64,000 bases of DNA from Paractinoplanes abujensis (lineage in GTDB: Bacteria; Actinomycetota; Actinomycetes; Mycobacteriales; Micromonosporaceae), in NCBI RefSeq assembly GCF_014204895.1, contig NZ_JACHMF010000001.1, positions 8,990,001-9,054,000 on the forward strand. Reading direction: 5' to 3'. The notes under the pieces are model-generated. The model was not told where the DNA came from, did no database searches, and saw nothing but the letters and a program-made list of their open reading frames with translations. Below, one piece after another: positions 53,014 through 61,588 of the stretch (the first letter of the stretch is position 1; each line of letters opens with the position of its first letter). Both the position numbers and the translations under genes were made by a program.

Positions 53014-54326
53014 CAGGTGTCCTCCCGGGTCAGGAAGCGGCCCCGCGCCACGTCGCCGGTCACGGCATGCCCGCGCAGCCAGGTCGTGCGCACCACACCG
53101 GACAGTTTCTTGCCCGCGTACGGCGTTACGGGGTTCTTGTGATGGAGCCGGGCCGGCTCGACGACGAACGTCTCCTCGGGGTCGAACGCGACCAGGTCGG
53201 CCTGCGCGCCCACCTCGATCCGGCCCTTGCGGTGCAATCCCACCAGGTCGGCCGGGCGGCGCGCCATCCAGTCGGCCACGTCGGCCAGCGCATGGCCCCG
53301 GGCCCGGGCCGCTGTCCAGATCACCGGCAGGCCCAGCTGCACCGACGCGATGCCGCCCCAGGCCGCCGCGAAGTCACCGGTGTCGCGCCGCTTGAGCTCG
53401 GGTGTGCAGGGGGAGTGGTCGCTGACGACGCAGGTGATCAGCCCGTCGGCCAGCGCCCGCCAGAGCAGGTCGGCGTTGGCGGCGTCGCGAATCGGCGGGC
53501 AGCACTTGAACTCGGTCGCGCCGTCGGGGATGTGGCCGGCGTCGAGGGTCAGGTAGTGCGGGCAGGTCTCGGCGGTGACCGGCAGACCCTCGGCCCGGGC
53601 GGCCGCGATCAGCGGGAGCGCGGTGGCCGCGGAGAGATGCAGGATGTGGACCCGGCGGCCGGCGCGGCGGGCGGCTTCGACGGCTGTCGCGATCGCGGCG
53701 TGCTCGGCCTCGGGCGGCCGGGACGCGAGGAACTCGTCGTACGTTGCCCCACCGGATAGATCGGACAAGTAGCGAGGGTCTTCAGCGTGGATCACGAACA
53801 GGGCAGGCGCCGCGTCAAGCGCCGCCGCAAGCTCCGGCGGCGACAACGGCGGGAACTCCGGCACACCGGAATCGGCGAGGAAGGCCTTGAAGCCGAAGAC
53901 GCCTGCCTCGTGCAGCGCGGGCAAAGCGGATGAATTGCCGGGGATGGCCCCGCCCCAGAACCCGACGTCGACGAAGGTCTGACCCCGCGCCGCCGCCTGC
54001 TTGACCCGCAGAGCCGGCACGTCGACGGTCGGCGGCAGACTGTTGAGCGGCATGTCGATGATCGTTGTGACGCCCCCGGCGGCCGCCGCGCGCGTGGCCG
54101 AGGCAAACCCTTCCCACTCCGTACGCCCCGGCTCGTTCACATGCACATGCGTGTCGACCAGCCCCGGCAGCAGCGCGGTCCCGCCCAGGTCGGTGTCGGC
54201 CTCGGTGTCGAAGACGTCGTCATAGCTCCCGACGGCCACGATCGTGCCGCCCTGGATCGCCACGGCGGCCGCGCGCTCGCCACCACCCGTGACCACCCGC
54301 CGCGACCGCAACACCAGCTCGACCAT
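53013..54326 (-). CDS. allB: allantoinase
   Basis: A 437-residue cyclic amidohydrolase that opens allantoin to allantoate. Metal ligands lie in [19 protein letters not shown]; the carbamylated Lys is probably in [11 protein letters not shown]; further His are in VIHAEDP and [12 protein letters not shown]; and the Asp is in [11 protein letters not shown]. These match allantoinase rather than dihydroorotase. The ATG has a TAGTGT box six bases upstream and no ribosome site, suggesting leaderless translation. It is followed by the allantoicase gene with a one-base overlap. Confidence 0.94.
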   Translation of the reverse strand: MVELVLRSRRVVTGGGERAAAVAIQGGTIVAVGSYDDVFDTEADTDLGGTALLPGLVDTHVHVNEPGRTEWEGFASATRAAAAGGVTTIIDMPLNSLPPTVDVPALRVKQAAARGQTFVDVGFWGGAIPGNSSALPALHEAGVFGFKAFLADSGVPEFPPLSPPELAAALDAAPALFVIHAEDPRYLSDLSGGATYDEFLASRPPEAEHAAIATAVEAARRAGRRVHILHLSAATALPLIAAARAEGLPVTAETCPHYLTLDAGHIPDGATEFKCCPPIRDAANADLLWRALADGLITCVVSDHSPCTPELKRRDTGDFAAAWGGIASVQLGLPVIWTAARARGHALADVADWMARRPADLVGLHRKGRIEVGAQADLVAFDPEETFVVEPARLHHKNPVTPYAGKKLSGVVRTTWLRGHAVTGDVARGRFLTREDT

Positions 54327-54332
54327 GAGCCG

Positions 54333-54338
54333 ACACTA
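54333..54338 (-). promoter_or_regulatory. -10 box TAGTGT before allB
   Basis: On the minus strand TAGTGT fits TANNNT and ends 6 bases before the allantoinase ATG. That placement would give a leaderless or near-leaderless mRNA for the allB-alc unit. Confidence 0.4.
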
Positions 54339-54369
54339 CCGGCCCCGTGTGACAAGAAAAGACGATCGA

Positions 54370-55425
54370 TCAGGACGCGGGCGCGACCCGGGCCGCCCAC
54401 TCCACCGCCTCGGTCGCGGGCAGCACGCGGTTGAGCACGACCTCGGGCCGCATCAGGGGATAGGTGCGGCCGAGGTTCCAGCTCCGCTCGTACGGCGGGG
54501 GGTCGAGCACCACCACCCGATGATCGCCGAGCAGCGGGATGTCGGCCGGCCGGCCCTCGTTCCAGATGGTCTCGCCGGTCGCGTCGGCCAGATAGAACTG
54601 CCCCCGGATCGGCTCCGGCGGGGACAGCTCGCCCTCGGTCGCCGCGGTCACCCACGCCGGGTCGGGCGGGGTGCCCGGCAGCAGGCCGCGGGCGGGGGCG
54701 CCGATCAGGGTCGCGGCCAGCAGCGTGTGCAGCTGGAAGTTGTCGCCCACCCCGCTGATCGTCAGGTCGTACGCCTGCTGGGTGGGCCGGTGCACCACCA
54801 GCAGCGGCTCGTCGTCGAGCACCTCGAGCAGGCCGTGCAGCCACGCCGCGTCCTCGGAGTGCGGCACCATCGCGGCCGCGGCCGCGGTCAGGCGATCGCG
54901 CTGCGGCAGGGCCTGGCGGGCCTGCTTCTGCTGCAGGGCCAGCAGCAGGCTGGGGATCCAGTCCGGCACCGTGAACCAGGCCTGGGTGATCTCGCCGGCC
55001 TCCTCCGGGGTCAGCCCGGCCGACGCCTGCACGACTCGTTCACGCAGGTCGCGATAGTCGTCGGCGGAGGTCGGCGGGGCCACCCGGTCACCCAGCTTGT
55101 CGGCCAGCACCCCGAACTGGGCGGCCAGCTCGAGCCCGGTCGACAGCCGGTCGGCCAGCACCGGCAGCACCGGCAGCGGGTCGGCGCCCTGCTCGATCAG
55201 CCCGGCCACCAGCGTCGCCAGCAGCCCGCCGTTGCCCAGCGCGACCTGATCCAGGGCCGGCACCAGCGGCACCAGAGCGGCGCTCAGTTCCTCCGGGCCG
55301 GCGTGGGGGAGCCGGTCCACAATGGCGCGGTAGCTCCGGGTCGAGGCCCGCGAGTCGAGCCGGCTCACGGCGTCAGCCAGGCCGGTGCAGAGCTCGGGCA
55401 GGGCGTTCCCGGGTCGTCCCAACAT
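54370..55425 (-). CDS. hypothetical protein, 351 aa
   Basis: A soluble, mostly helical protein in its first 230 residues (many AL-rich helices, such as ALVPALDQVALGNGGLLATL). The C-terminal part is beta-containing (LLVVHRPTQQAYDLTISGVG, RGQFYLADATGETIWNEG). The ATG at 55425 is taken as start; the open frame extends 11 codons upstream without a ribosome site. It is divergent from the APH-fold gene and 43 bp upstream of allB on the same strand. I do not recognise it and see no motif. Confidence 0.65.
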   Translation of the reverse strand: MLGRPGNALPELCTGLADAVSRLDSRASTRSYRAIVDRLPHAGPEELSAALVPLVPALDQVALGNGGLLATLVAGLIEQGADPLPVLPVLADRLSTGLELAAQFGVLADKLGDRVAPPTSADDYRDLRERVVQASAGLTPEEAGEITQAWFTVPDWIPSLLLALQQKQARQALPQRDRLTAAAAAMVPHSEDAAWLHGLLEVLDDEPLLVVHRPTQQAYDLTISGVGDNFQLHTLLAATLIGAPARGLLPGTPPDPAWVTAATEGELSPPEPIRGQFYLADATGETIWNEGRPADIPLLGDHRVVVLDPPPYERSWNLGRTYPLMRPEVVLNRVLPATEAVEWAARVAPAS

Positions 55426-55495
55426 CCGCGCATCGTATGGGCCGCTTGCCCGCGGCACCAGATCGGCGGTGGCACCGGAGCGCCGAAAATCGCGT

Positions 55496-55512
55496 GAACG
55501 GACCGGCCGTTC
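55496..55512. promoter_or_regulatory. inverted repeat GAACGG-N5-CCGTTC at a divergent promoter
   Basis: The 6-bp arms are exact and the element sits just upstream of a TACGGT -10 box (55517-55522), roughly where a -35 would be. A dimeric repressor bound here could block transcription of the gene at 55531. Confidence 0.35.
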
Positions 55513-55516
55513 GCGT

Positions 55517-55522
55517 TACGGT
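55517..55522 (+). promoter_or_regulatory. -10 box TACGGT of a leaderless transcript
   Basis: TACGGT fits TANNNT and ends 8 bases before the GTG start at 55531; no ribosome site precedes that GTG. Confidence 0.4.
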
Positions 55523-55530
55523 GTGCGGCC

Positions 55531-56679
55531 GTGAAGCGAATCGTGACGCTCGTGCTGGTCCGCCCCGACGGCACCGTCCTCGGGCAGGCCGAGCCGTTCG
55601 AGGCCGACGTCCCGTGGTGGCAGGAGGTCAGCGGCTTCGGCTCCGGCCTGCAGGTGCTGCGGCTGCTCGGCGCCGATCGCCCGGCGCCGCCCGGCGGTCA
55701 CGTCACCTACCTGGCCGAGGTCACCGGTGCTTTCCCCGGCAAGATCAACCCCGTTTCCCCGTACGAGGTGGGGCCGCACCCCCGCCGGGCCCCGTACGCG
55801 GAGGTGGGCGGTCCCACCGCCTCGATCTCGTGGGCGACCGGCATCGTGCCCGGCACCACCGCCCACCAGCAGCGCACCTGGAACCTGTCGGCGATCTGGC
55901 GGCTCGACGACAAGGACGGACACCCGGTCGCCTGGCTCAAACAGGTGCCCCGGTTCTTCGGCCACGAGGCCTATGCGTTGCGGATGGTCGCCGAAGTCGC
56001 CCCGCAGCTGGTCCCGAGACTGATCGCCGACGGCGAGGACGGCCGGGTGCTGCTGGCCCACGCCCCCGGCGAGGATCGTTACGGCGCCGGCCCGGAGGTG
56101 TGCGCGCGGATCGCCGAGGCGTTCCATCCGATCCAGGCCCATTTCGCGGCCCACCCGGCCCCGCTGGCCGGCATCCCCGACGCCCGGCTCACGGTCGAGC
56201 CGTTCGCGCGGGTGGCCGAGCCGCACTACGCGTCGATCCCCGGCCTGCGGCGGCTCATCGACGACCTGCCCGCCCGGTTCGCCGCGATCGCCGCGTGCGG
56301 CCTGCCCGACACCCTGGTGCACGGCGACCTGCATCCCGGCAACGCCCGCACCGACGACGAGGGCCGGCTGACCATCATGGACTGGGGCGACTGCACGTAC
56401 GGGAATCCGGTCTTCGACATCCTGCGGCTCACCGACGGCCGCACCGGCGGTTTCGCGCCCCACGACGAGACGCTCGCGGCCTGGGCCGACCGCTGGAAAC
56501 AGACCGTGCCCGGCTGCGATCCGGTGCGCGCGGCGGAGCTGATGCGACCGGTGGCCCCGCTGCGCTCGGCGCTCGTCTACGCTGCGTTCCTCGACCACAT
56601 CGAGCCCACGGAATGGCCCTATCACGCCGCTGACGTGCCGGAACGTCTGGCTGCGGCGGTCGCCGAAACGGTTCCATAA
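55531..56679 (+). CDS. APH-fold phosphotransferase with an unusual N-terminal extension
   Basis: A 382-residue protein. Residues about 130-382 form an aminoglycoside-phosphotransferase/choline-kinase type domain: WLKQVPRFFGHEAYALRM (Lys of the ATP site), the catalytic LVHGDLHPGNARTDDEG and the metal-binding TIMDWGDCTYGNPVFDI. The first 125 residues begin with a beta-rich stretch KRIVTLVLVRPDGTVLGQA that recalls a Nudix start but lacks the Nudix box. Substrates of this family range from antibiotics to sugars and cannot be predicted. The GTG is probably translated without a leader. It is divergent from the unknown gene at 54370. Confidence 0.8.
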   Translation: MKRIVTLVLVRPDGTVLGQAEPFEADVPWWQEVSGFGSGLQVLRLLGADRPAPPGGHVTYLAEVTGAFPGKINPVSPYEVGPHPRRAPYAEVGGPTASISWATGIVPGTTAHQQRTWNLSAIWRLDDKDGHPVAWLKQVPRFFGHEAYALRMVAEVAPQLVPRLIADGEDGRVLLAHAPGEDRYGAGPEVCARIAEAFHPIQAHFAAHPAPLAGIPDARLTVEPFARVAEPHYASIPGLRRLIDDLPARFAAIAACGLPDTLVHGDLHPGNARTDDEGRLTIMDWGDCTYGNPVFDILRLTDGRTGGFAPHDETLAAWADRWKQTVPGCDPVRAAELMRPVAPLRSALVYAAFLDHIEPTEWPYHAADVPERLAAAVAETVP

Positions 56680-56730
56680 GGAGCGTATCGGGGGCGTAAC
56701 AGTATGGACACCGAACTGCCCCGATTGATC

Positions 56731-56736
56731 TACCCT
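56731..56736 (+). promoter_or_regulatory. -10 box TACCCT of a leaderless transcript
   Basis: TACCCT fits TANNNT and ends 7 bases before the ATG at 56744, which lacks a ribosome site. Confidence 0.4.
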
Positions 56737-56743
56737 GCTCCGC

Positions 56744-57940
56744 ATGGTAGTGATCGAGCGGTTCGCGGAGCTTGTCGTGCGGGGTGGCATCAACGTCCAG
56801 CCGGGGCAGGGTGTGGTGCTGTATACCGATACGGCCCATCTCGAGATCGCCCGAGCCCTGACCGAGGCGGCGTACGCGGCGGGCGCCGGCTGGGTCGAGC
56901 CGATCTGGTCGGACGGCCCGATGCGCCGCTCCGCCGTGCGGCACGCCACGATCGAGAACCTTTCCGCCGTACGTCCGTGGGCCCTCGCCCGCATCGAGGA
57001 GTGGCGCGACGCCGGGGCCGCGTGGATCCGGCTGCTCGGCGAGGCCGATCCGCACCTGCTCGACGGTCTCGACCCGGCCAAGGTCGCCGCCTCCCCGGCT
57101 GAGGAGACGCAGGCCATGCGCCGGGCCGTGTTCAACGGCATGCGCTGGACCGTCGTCGGCGCGCCCAACCCGGGCTGGGCGCGCGAGGTCTTCGGTGAGC
57201 CCGACGTCGAGCGGCTGTGGGAGGCCGTCGGTACGGCCATGCGCCTCGACCTCGACGACCCGGTGGCCGCGTGGCGGGAGCGGGCCGAGATGCTGGCCGA
57301 GCGGGGCCGTCAGCTCGACGCGCTGGAGCTGACCGAGCTGCGCTACGCCGGCGAGGGCACCGACCTGACCGTCGGGTTGCTGCCGGACAGCCGCTGGAAG
57401 GGTGGCGGCCTGATCGACGCCGACGGCATTCCGTACCTGCCCAACATCCCGACCGAGGAGGTCTTCACCAGCCCCGACCGGCGCCGCGCGGAGGGTGTGA
57501 TCCGGGTGACCCGGCCCGTTGTCATCGCCGGTCAGGTGATCACCGGCCTGCGCGTGACGTTCGCGGGCGGGCAGATCACCGAGGTCACCGCCGACGACAA
57601 CGCCGACGTGGTGCGGGCCCACCTCGACACCGACGAGGGCGCGCGGCGGCTGGGCGAGGTCGCCCTGGTCGACCGGGACAGCCGGATCGCCCGGACCGGG
57701 GTGGTGTTCCACAACATGCTGTTCGACGAGAACGCGGCCTGCCACGTGGCGTGGGGTCAGAGCTTCCCGTTCGCGATCGCCGGGGGCGGCGCGATGACCG
57801 AGCAGCAGCGGGCCGGCCTCGGGCTGAACATGTCGAGCGTGCACACCGACGTGGTGATCGGGGGCGAGGGCATCTCGGTCACGGGTCGCGGCCCCCGCGG
57901 TACGGTCGAGATCATCCGCGACGACGAATGGGTGCTGTGA
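56744..57940 (+). CDS. M29-family metallo-aminopeptidase
   Basis: A 398-residue peptidase of the thermophilic aminopeptidase (M29) family, typically active as a dimer with two metal ions. Metal and substrate motifs are YLPNIPTEEVFTSPDRRRAE, EVALVDRDSRIARTGVVFHN, LFDENAACHVAWGQSFPFAI and NMSSVHTDVVIG. All expected Glu, His and Asp ligands appear present. There is no signal peptide, so it is cytoplasmic and probably helps intracellular peptide turnover. The TGA overlaps the SDR gene's ATG. Confidence 0.93.
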   Translation: MVVIERFAELVVRGGINVQPGQGVVLYTDTAHLEIARALTEAAYAAGAGWVEPIWSDGPMRRSAVRHATIENLSAVRPWALARIEEWRDAGAAWIRLLGEADPHLLDGLDPAKVAASPAEETQAMRRAVFNGMRWTVVGAPNPGWAREVFGEPDVERLWEAVGTAMRLDLDDPVAAWRERAEMLAERGRQLDALELTELRYAGEGTDLTVGLLPDSRWKGGGLIDADGIPYLPNIPTEEVFTSPDRRRAEGVIRVTRPVVIAGQVITGLRVTFAGGQITEVTADDNADVVRAHLDTDEGARRLGEVALVDRDSRIARTGVVFHNMLFDENAACHVAWGQSFPFAIAGGGAMTEQQRAGLGLNMSSVHTDVVIGGEGISVTGRGPRGTVEIIRDDEWVL

Positions 57941-58800
57941 TGCGAGTTCTGGTCCTGGGGGGCACCGGTTTCGTGGGGCGAGCCGTCACCGAGCTGCTCG
58001 ACGAGCCGACCCTGTTCAACCGCGGCACGGACGACACGCTGTTCCCCGGCGCCGAGCGGCGGCGCGGCGACCGCGAGACCGGTGACTACGCGTCGCTGGC
58101 CACCGGCGCGTGGGACGCGGTGGTCGACACGACCGCCTACTTCCCGTGGCAGGTGCGCCAGACGATGGACGCGCTGGGCGACCGCGTGGGGCGTTATCTG
58201 TTCGTGTCGAGTCACGCCGTGTTCGCCGGGGCCGGGCCCGAGCTGCGCCCCGCGATCACCGACGCCACGCCGCCGCTGACCAACGACACGTACGGCCCGT
58301 CCAAAGTGGCCTGCGAGCAGGAGGTGGTCGCCCGCTTCGGCGACCGCGCGACGATCGTGCGCCCGGTGAAGGTGGCCGGCCCGCACGACAACCAGAACGG
58401 CCTCACCGACTGGGTCCGCGCGGCCCTGCGCGGCGGCCGTTTCGAGCTGCCCGGCGACCCGGCCCAGCCCGTGCAACTGGTCGATTCCCGCGACCTGGCC
58501 CGCCTGGTGCTCACGCTGCTGACCGAGGACCGCGGCGGCGCTTTCACGGCGGCCGGCCCGACCACAGACCTGGCCGGCCTGATGGCGATCTGCGCCGCGG
58601 CGGCGGGCACGCAGGTCGAGGTCGTGCCGGTGTCCGCAGACACGCATTTCCCGCTGGTCAAGCCGCGCGAGCTCTGGGTCACCCAGAACCGGGAGCCCGC
58701 CGAGGGTCAGACGGTGACACCACTCGAGACAACCGTTCGCGACGTGCTGGCCTGGCTCGCCGGCAGCACTACTGGGTCGTCGAAGTCCCATGGCTCCTGA
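57940..58800 (+). CDS. NAD-dependent epimerase/dehydratase-type SDR
   Basis: A 286-residue Rossmann protein. The dinucleotide motif is VLVLGGTGFVGRAV; SSHAVFAG and TYGPSKVACEQE supply the Ser-Tyr-Lys set. RLVLTLLTEDRGGAFTAAGP is typical of reductases that act like atypical SDRs. It is coupled to the aminopeptidase (TGATG). The substrate is unknown. Its last 94 bp overlap the convergent NTPase gene; the C-terminal Ser/Gly-rich tail (GSTTGSSKSHGS) could reflect run-on into that gene after loss of an earlier stop. Confidence 0.82.
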   Translation: MRVLVLGGTGFVGRAVTELLDEPTLFNRGTDDTLFPGAERRRGDRETGDYASLATGAWDAVVDTTAYFPWQVRQTMDALGDRVGRYLFVSSHAVFAGAGPELRPAITDATPPLTNDTYGPSKVACEQEVVARFGDRATIVRPVKVAGPHDNQNGLTDWVRAALRGGRFELPGDPAQPVQLVDSRDLARLVLTLLTEDRGGAFTAAGPTTDLAGLMAICAAAAGTQVEVVPVSADTHFPLVKPRELWVTQNREPAEGQTVTPLETTVRDVLAWLAGSTTGSSKSHGS

Positions 58801-61196
58801 GGCGCTCCGTCGGCGCCTATGCCGAAACGACGGACATTGTGCGCGCCGTCGGTGTCGCTGGATGATTCGAGCAGCAGAGCCAGATGAACCAAGGCGTTGA
58901 GATCGCCGCGATTCGCGGCTTCGCAATATAGATCCGTGGCTTCGGCCAAGTGACCGGCCCGCTCCCGCCGCCGGCCGAGGCTGCTCAAAATGACGGGGTT
59001 CCCTCGATCGGCCGCCGCGCGGCCCAGACGAATAGCCCCGGACACGTCGCCGGACGCCTCACGCCGCAGCGCCAGCCGGCTCAGAATGCCGGTGTAGCCG
59101 AGGTCGGCAGCCCGATACGCGGCCGCTTCCGCGCCCTCGTGATCGTTCTCGTTCTCGCGTTCCCGGGTCAGATCGGCGAGCACGACGGCGGCTCGGTCAA
59201 CGGACCGTTGACGTAGCCGCCCCGCATCGCCGCGGTTGAACGGGGCTTCGGTTCTGGCAGGACGTGCGCGGCGTGGGTCGCTCGTCGGAGTCCGCTCGGC
59301 CGGAGAGAGGCTCCCGCTCGTCTCGAGGCCCGGAGCCCCGTCAGCGGCATCGCCATTGCCCGGCGGCTCGGCCGCATTGCCACCGAGCCGAGCCAGCGCC
59401 CGTGCCGCACGAGCATCGCCGTGGCCGGCGGCCTGCCGATAAAGGTCAGAGGCGGCAGGAAGGTCGCCGGCTCGCTCGCGCTGGAAGGCGAGAACAGTCA
59501 GAGCTCCGGCATGCTCGTGACGGCCGGCCTGTTCGTAGATCCGGGCAGCCCCGGCTTTGTCACCTGCTTGGTCGCGTAGTCGTGCGACGGCGACAAGAGC
59601 GTCGATGTCACCCAGCTCGGCAGCCGCTCGGTAGAGCAGTGCGGCGTGCCGGTAACGGCCACGGCGTTCGGCGGCCTGGCCGAATGCCTGCAGCGTAGGA
59701 ACATCCTCGATGACGGACACGGCGGCATGCCAGAAGCTCGGCGGCGGGTACACGCCGAGCCGTGACGGAGTGCAGACCTGTTCCAGATAGTCCGCCAGCC
59801 GGTACATCAGGCCATTGTTCGCGTGCGGTTCGCCAGGACGGGGGCGCAGACTGGTCAACGGTCCACGGGCGCCGTTGCAGGGCACCGCCAGGTGGTCGAG
59901 GACTTCTTCGAGCCAGCCGCTACGGCCGTCCCGTGCCCATTGGTCGTCGTCGAGATATCCCGGTGCCGCCTGCTCGAGCAGCGCGAGGGGGATCGCTGGA
60001 GGATGACCGAGACGCCGCGCGTCGATGGCCACATCGAGAACCGCCCGCGCGGCCGGCCGCGCTTTGAGATAGCGGTCGAGCAGGAGCGGCGCCCCGGCCA
60101 GGTATTGAGTGATCCGGCCGCCCGACGCGTAGGCGCGCGCGTGGTTCAACTGAGGGTCATCGCGGCCGGCCAGACCAGCCTGGTCAGCGGCAGTGAACGC
60201 GTCCGGCACGTCGATGTCGGTGCCGCCGAGCAGTTCACGCGCCTGAGCCTGGGGGTCGGCCAGACCCGTTTCCGGGCGGCCGGTGAGGGCTGTCCAGTGG
60301 TTCGGCCACATGGTTGCCAGCACCAGAACGGGACCTGCGTCCTTGGCAGCCAGGAGGGTGCGCAGACCCGCGGCCACCCGTTCACCGAGGCGTGAGTCCG
60401 GCGGAGCCAGATACAGCTGGGCCTCGTTCAGCCAGACGATCGTGCGCGCGCCGACTCGTCCGATGTCTTCTGCCGCCGCCTCGGGCCGGGTCGGATCGAA
60501 CGGATGCCAGATCCGCCATGGTTCCGGACTTCGGCTGCCGATGTATTGCACAAGCTCCCAGCAGGCGCGCGTCTTTCCGGTCGATGACTCGCCAACGAGC
60601 GTGATCATCCGCCGTGCTCCAGCCAAGACTTCATCGGCGATGCGCCGGAGCCGCCGATCGTGCGCTCGTTCGACGTACGCCGGCAGGATCGATTGCCGGT
60701 CACTCCCGGGGATATCGATGGCTCGGTGAACCTCAAGTGCGATCGGGTCGCATTCAGCGACCGGAAGCCCCAACGGCGATGGCCCGGGATCGCCGTACGG
60801 CAGTGCGTGCGCGTCCTGTGACTCGTCGGCTGGGACGTCTGGTGCCTCCCGTGCCGGTCCTCGTTCAGGATCCTCGGATCGGCGGCGGGAGCTTCGACGC
60901 GCGGCCTTTGCGTTCGCGTGGAGCTGCCGCCAGTCGACCGGACGGGCGACGAACGTCGATCGGCGGCGGGCCAACACGGTCAGATGACTGGTCAGGCGTT
61001 GGACGGTTCCTGGATCCGCGGGCACCGACTTGCCGGTCAGCCAGTCACTGAGTGTCTGCTTGGCCAGCTTGACCGGCGGGTCCCAGCGCATAGCGGCCCT
61101 GCTCAGCGCCTCATGCGTTGGTGAGCCGGCCGCCTCGTAGAGCCACATCAACTCTTCGGTGAACTGCGCGTCCGCCGCGATGTCCGGATCGCTCAT
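58707..61196 (-). CDS. HTH-like, P-loop NTPase and Sel1/TPR-like repeat protein (STAND-type candidate)
   Basis: An 829-residue multi-domain protein. Residues about 10-75 look like a small helix-turn-helix (LAKQTLSDWLTGKSVPADP). A disordered stretch rich in Arg and Asp follows (100-130). The P-loop domain has Walker A GESSTGKT at 202-209 and a Walker B-like RTIVWLNEAQLYL. From about residue 500 to the C-terminus there are repeated helix pairs of about 36 residues (AAELGDIDALVAVARLRDQA, AAGHGDARAARALARLGG, CEAANRGDLNALVHLALLLE). The plan matches STAND signalling NTPases, many of which act in defence or development; no effector domain is identifiable. The ATG at 61196 has GGAG at good spacing. 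Confidence 0.8.
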   Translation of the reverse strand: MSDPDIAADAQFTEELMWLYEAAGSPTHEALSRAAMRWDPPVKLAKQTLSDWLTGKSVPADPGTVQRLTSHLTVLARRRSTFVARPVDWRQLHANAKAARRSSRRRSEDPERGPAREAPDVPADESQDAHALPYGDPGPSPLGLPVAECDPIALEVHRAIDIPGSDRQSILPAYVERAHDRRLRRIADEVLAGARRMITLVGESSTGKTRACWELVQYIGSRSPEPWRIWHPFDPTRPEAAAEDIGRVGARTIVWLNEAQLYLAPPDSRLGERVAAGLRTLLAAKDAGPVLVLATMWPNHWTALTGRPETGLADPQAQARELLGGTDIDVPDAFTAADQAGLAGRDDPQLNHARAYASGGRITQYLAGAPLLLDRYLKARPAARAVLDVAIDARRLGHPPAIPLALLEQAAPGYLDDDQWARDGRSGWLEEVLDHLAVPCNGARGPLTSLRPRPGEPHANNGLMYRLADYLEQVCTPSRLGVYPPPSFWHAAVSVIEDVPTLQAFGQAAERRGRYRHAALLYRAAAELGDIDALVAVARLRDQAGDKAGAARIYEQAGRHEHAGALTVLAFQRERAGDLPAASDLYRQAAGHGDARAARALARLGGNAAEPPGNGDAADGAPGLETSGSLSPAERTPTSDPRRARPARTEAPFNRGDAGRLRQRSVDRAAVVLADLTRERENENDHEGAEAAAYRAADLGYTGILSRLALRREASGDVSGAIRLGRAAADRGNPVILSSLGRRRERAGHLAEATDLYCEAANRGDLNALVHLALLLESSSDTDGAHNVRRFGIGADGAPQEPWDFDDPVVLPASQASTSRTVVSSGVTV

Positions 61197-61215
61197 TGCC
61201 GTCTCCGGCGGTGCA

Positions 61216-61243
61216 CCGTCCGGTCCGGACCCGGATCGGACGG
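61216..61243. promoter_or_regulatory. imperfect inverted repeat ahead of the NTPase gene
   Basis: CCGTCCGGTCCG (61216-61227) and CGGATCGGACGG (61232-61243) pair at 11 of 12 positions around GACC. It lies 20 bp upstream of the NTPase ATG and downstream of a TACTGT -10-like box (61277-61282, minus strand). It may be an operator or a leader hairpin, possibly bound by the gene's own HTH. Confidence 0.4.
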
Positions 61244-61364
61244 TCCGGATCCGTCCACTGAGCAGCACATTCAGTAACAGTACCGACACGCGTGGTCGAT
61301 CACGAGCCCGCTGACGGGCTGTGCTGACGGCAGATCCAGCCGACCGATCGAAAGGCTGACCGCG

Positions 61365-61547
61365 ATGATGACCGCGACGATCCTCACCGCCATCGAGCAG
61401 GGCAGTCAAGCCGCCACGGCCGTCAGCTTGCTGTATGCCGCCACCGTCTCGGTCAGTGCCCTGACTGCGATCATGGCCCCGACGGAAGTCCGCCGTCAGG
61501 CGGCGCGGGAGGTTCTCACGCTCTTGCTGCGTCGCCGAGACCGTTGA
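61365..61547 (+). CDS. small hydrophobic membrane protein, 60 aa
   Basis: Starts ATGATG with AAAGG nine bases upstream. A central hydrophobic segment (AATAVSLLYAATVSVSALTA) spans about residues 16-40, followed by a basic tail ending LLLRRRDR. It is divergent from the NTPase gene, 168 bp away, and 41 bp upstream of the methyltransferase gene. The size and topology are compatible with a small membrane-acting partner or toxin, but also with many ordinary small proteins. I recognise no family. Confidence 0.55.
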   Translation: MMTATILTAIEQGSQAATAVSLLYAATVSVSALTAIMAPTEVRRQAAREVLTLLLRRRDR

Positions 61548-61588
61548 CTCCGTCGCGCGCGGGCTGCTCGGGCGGGCACGATGGCGGT

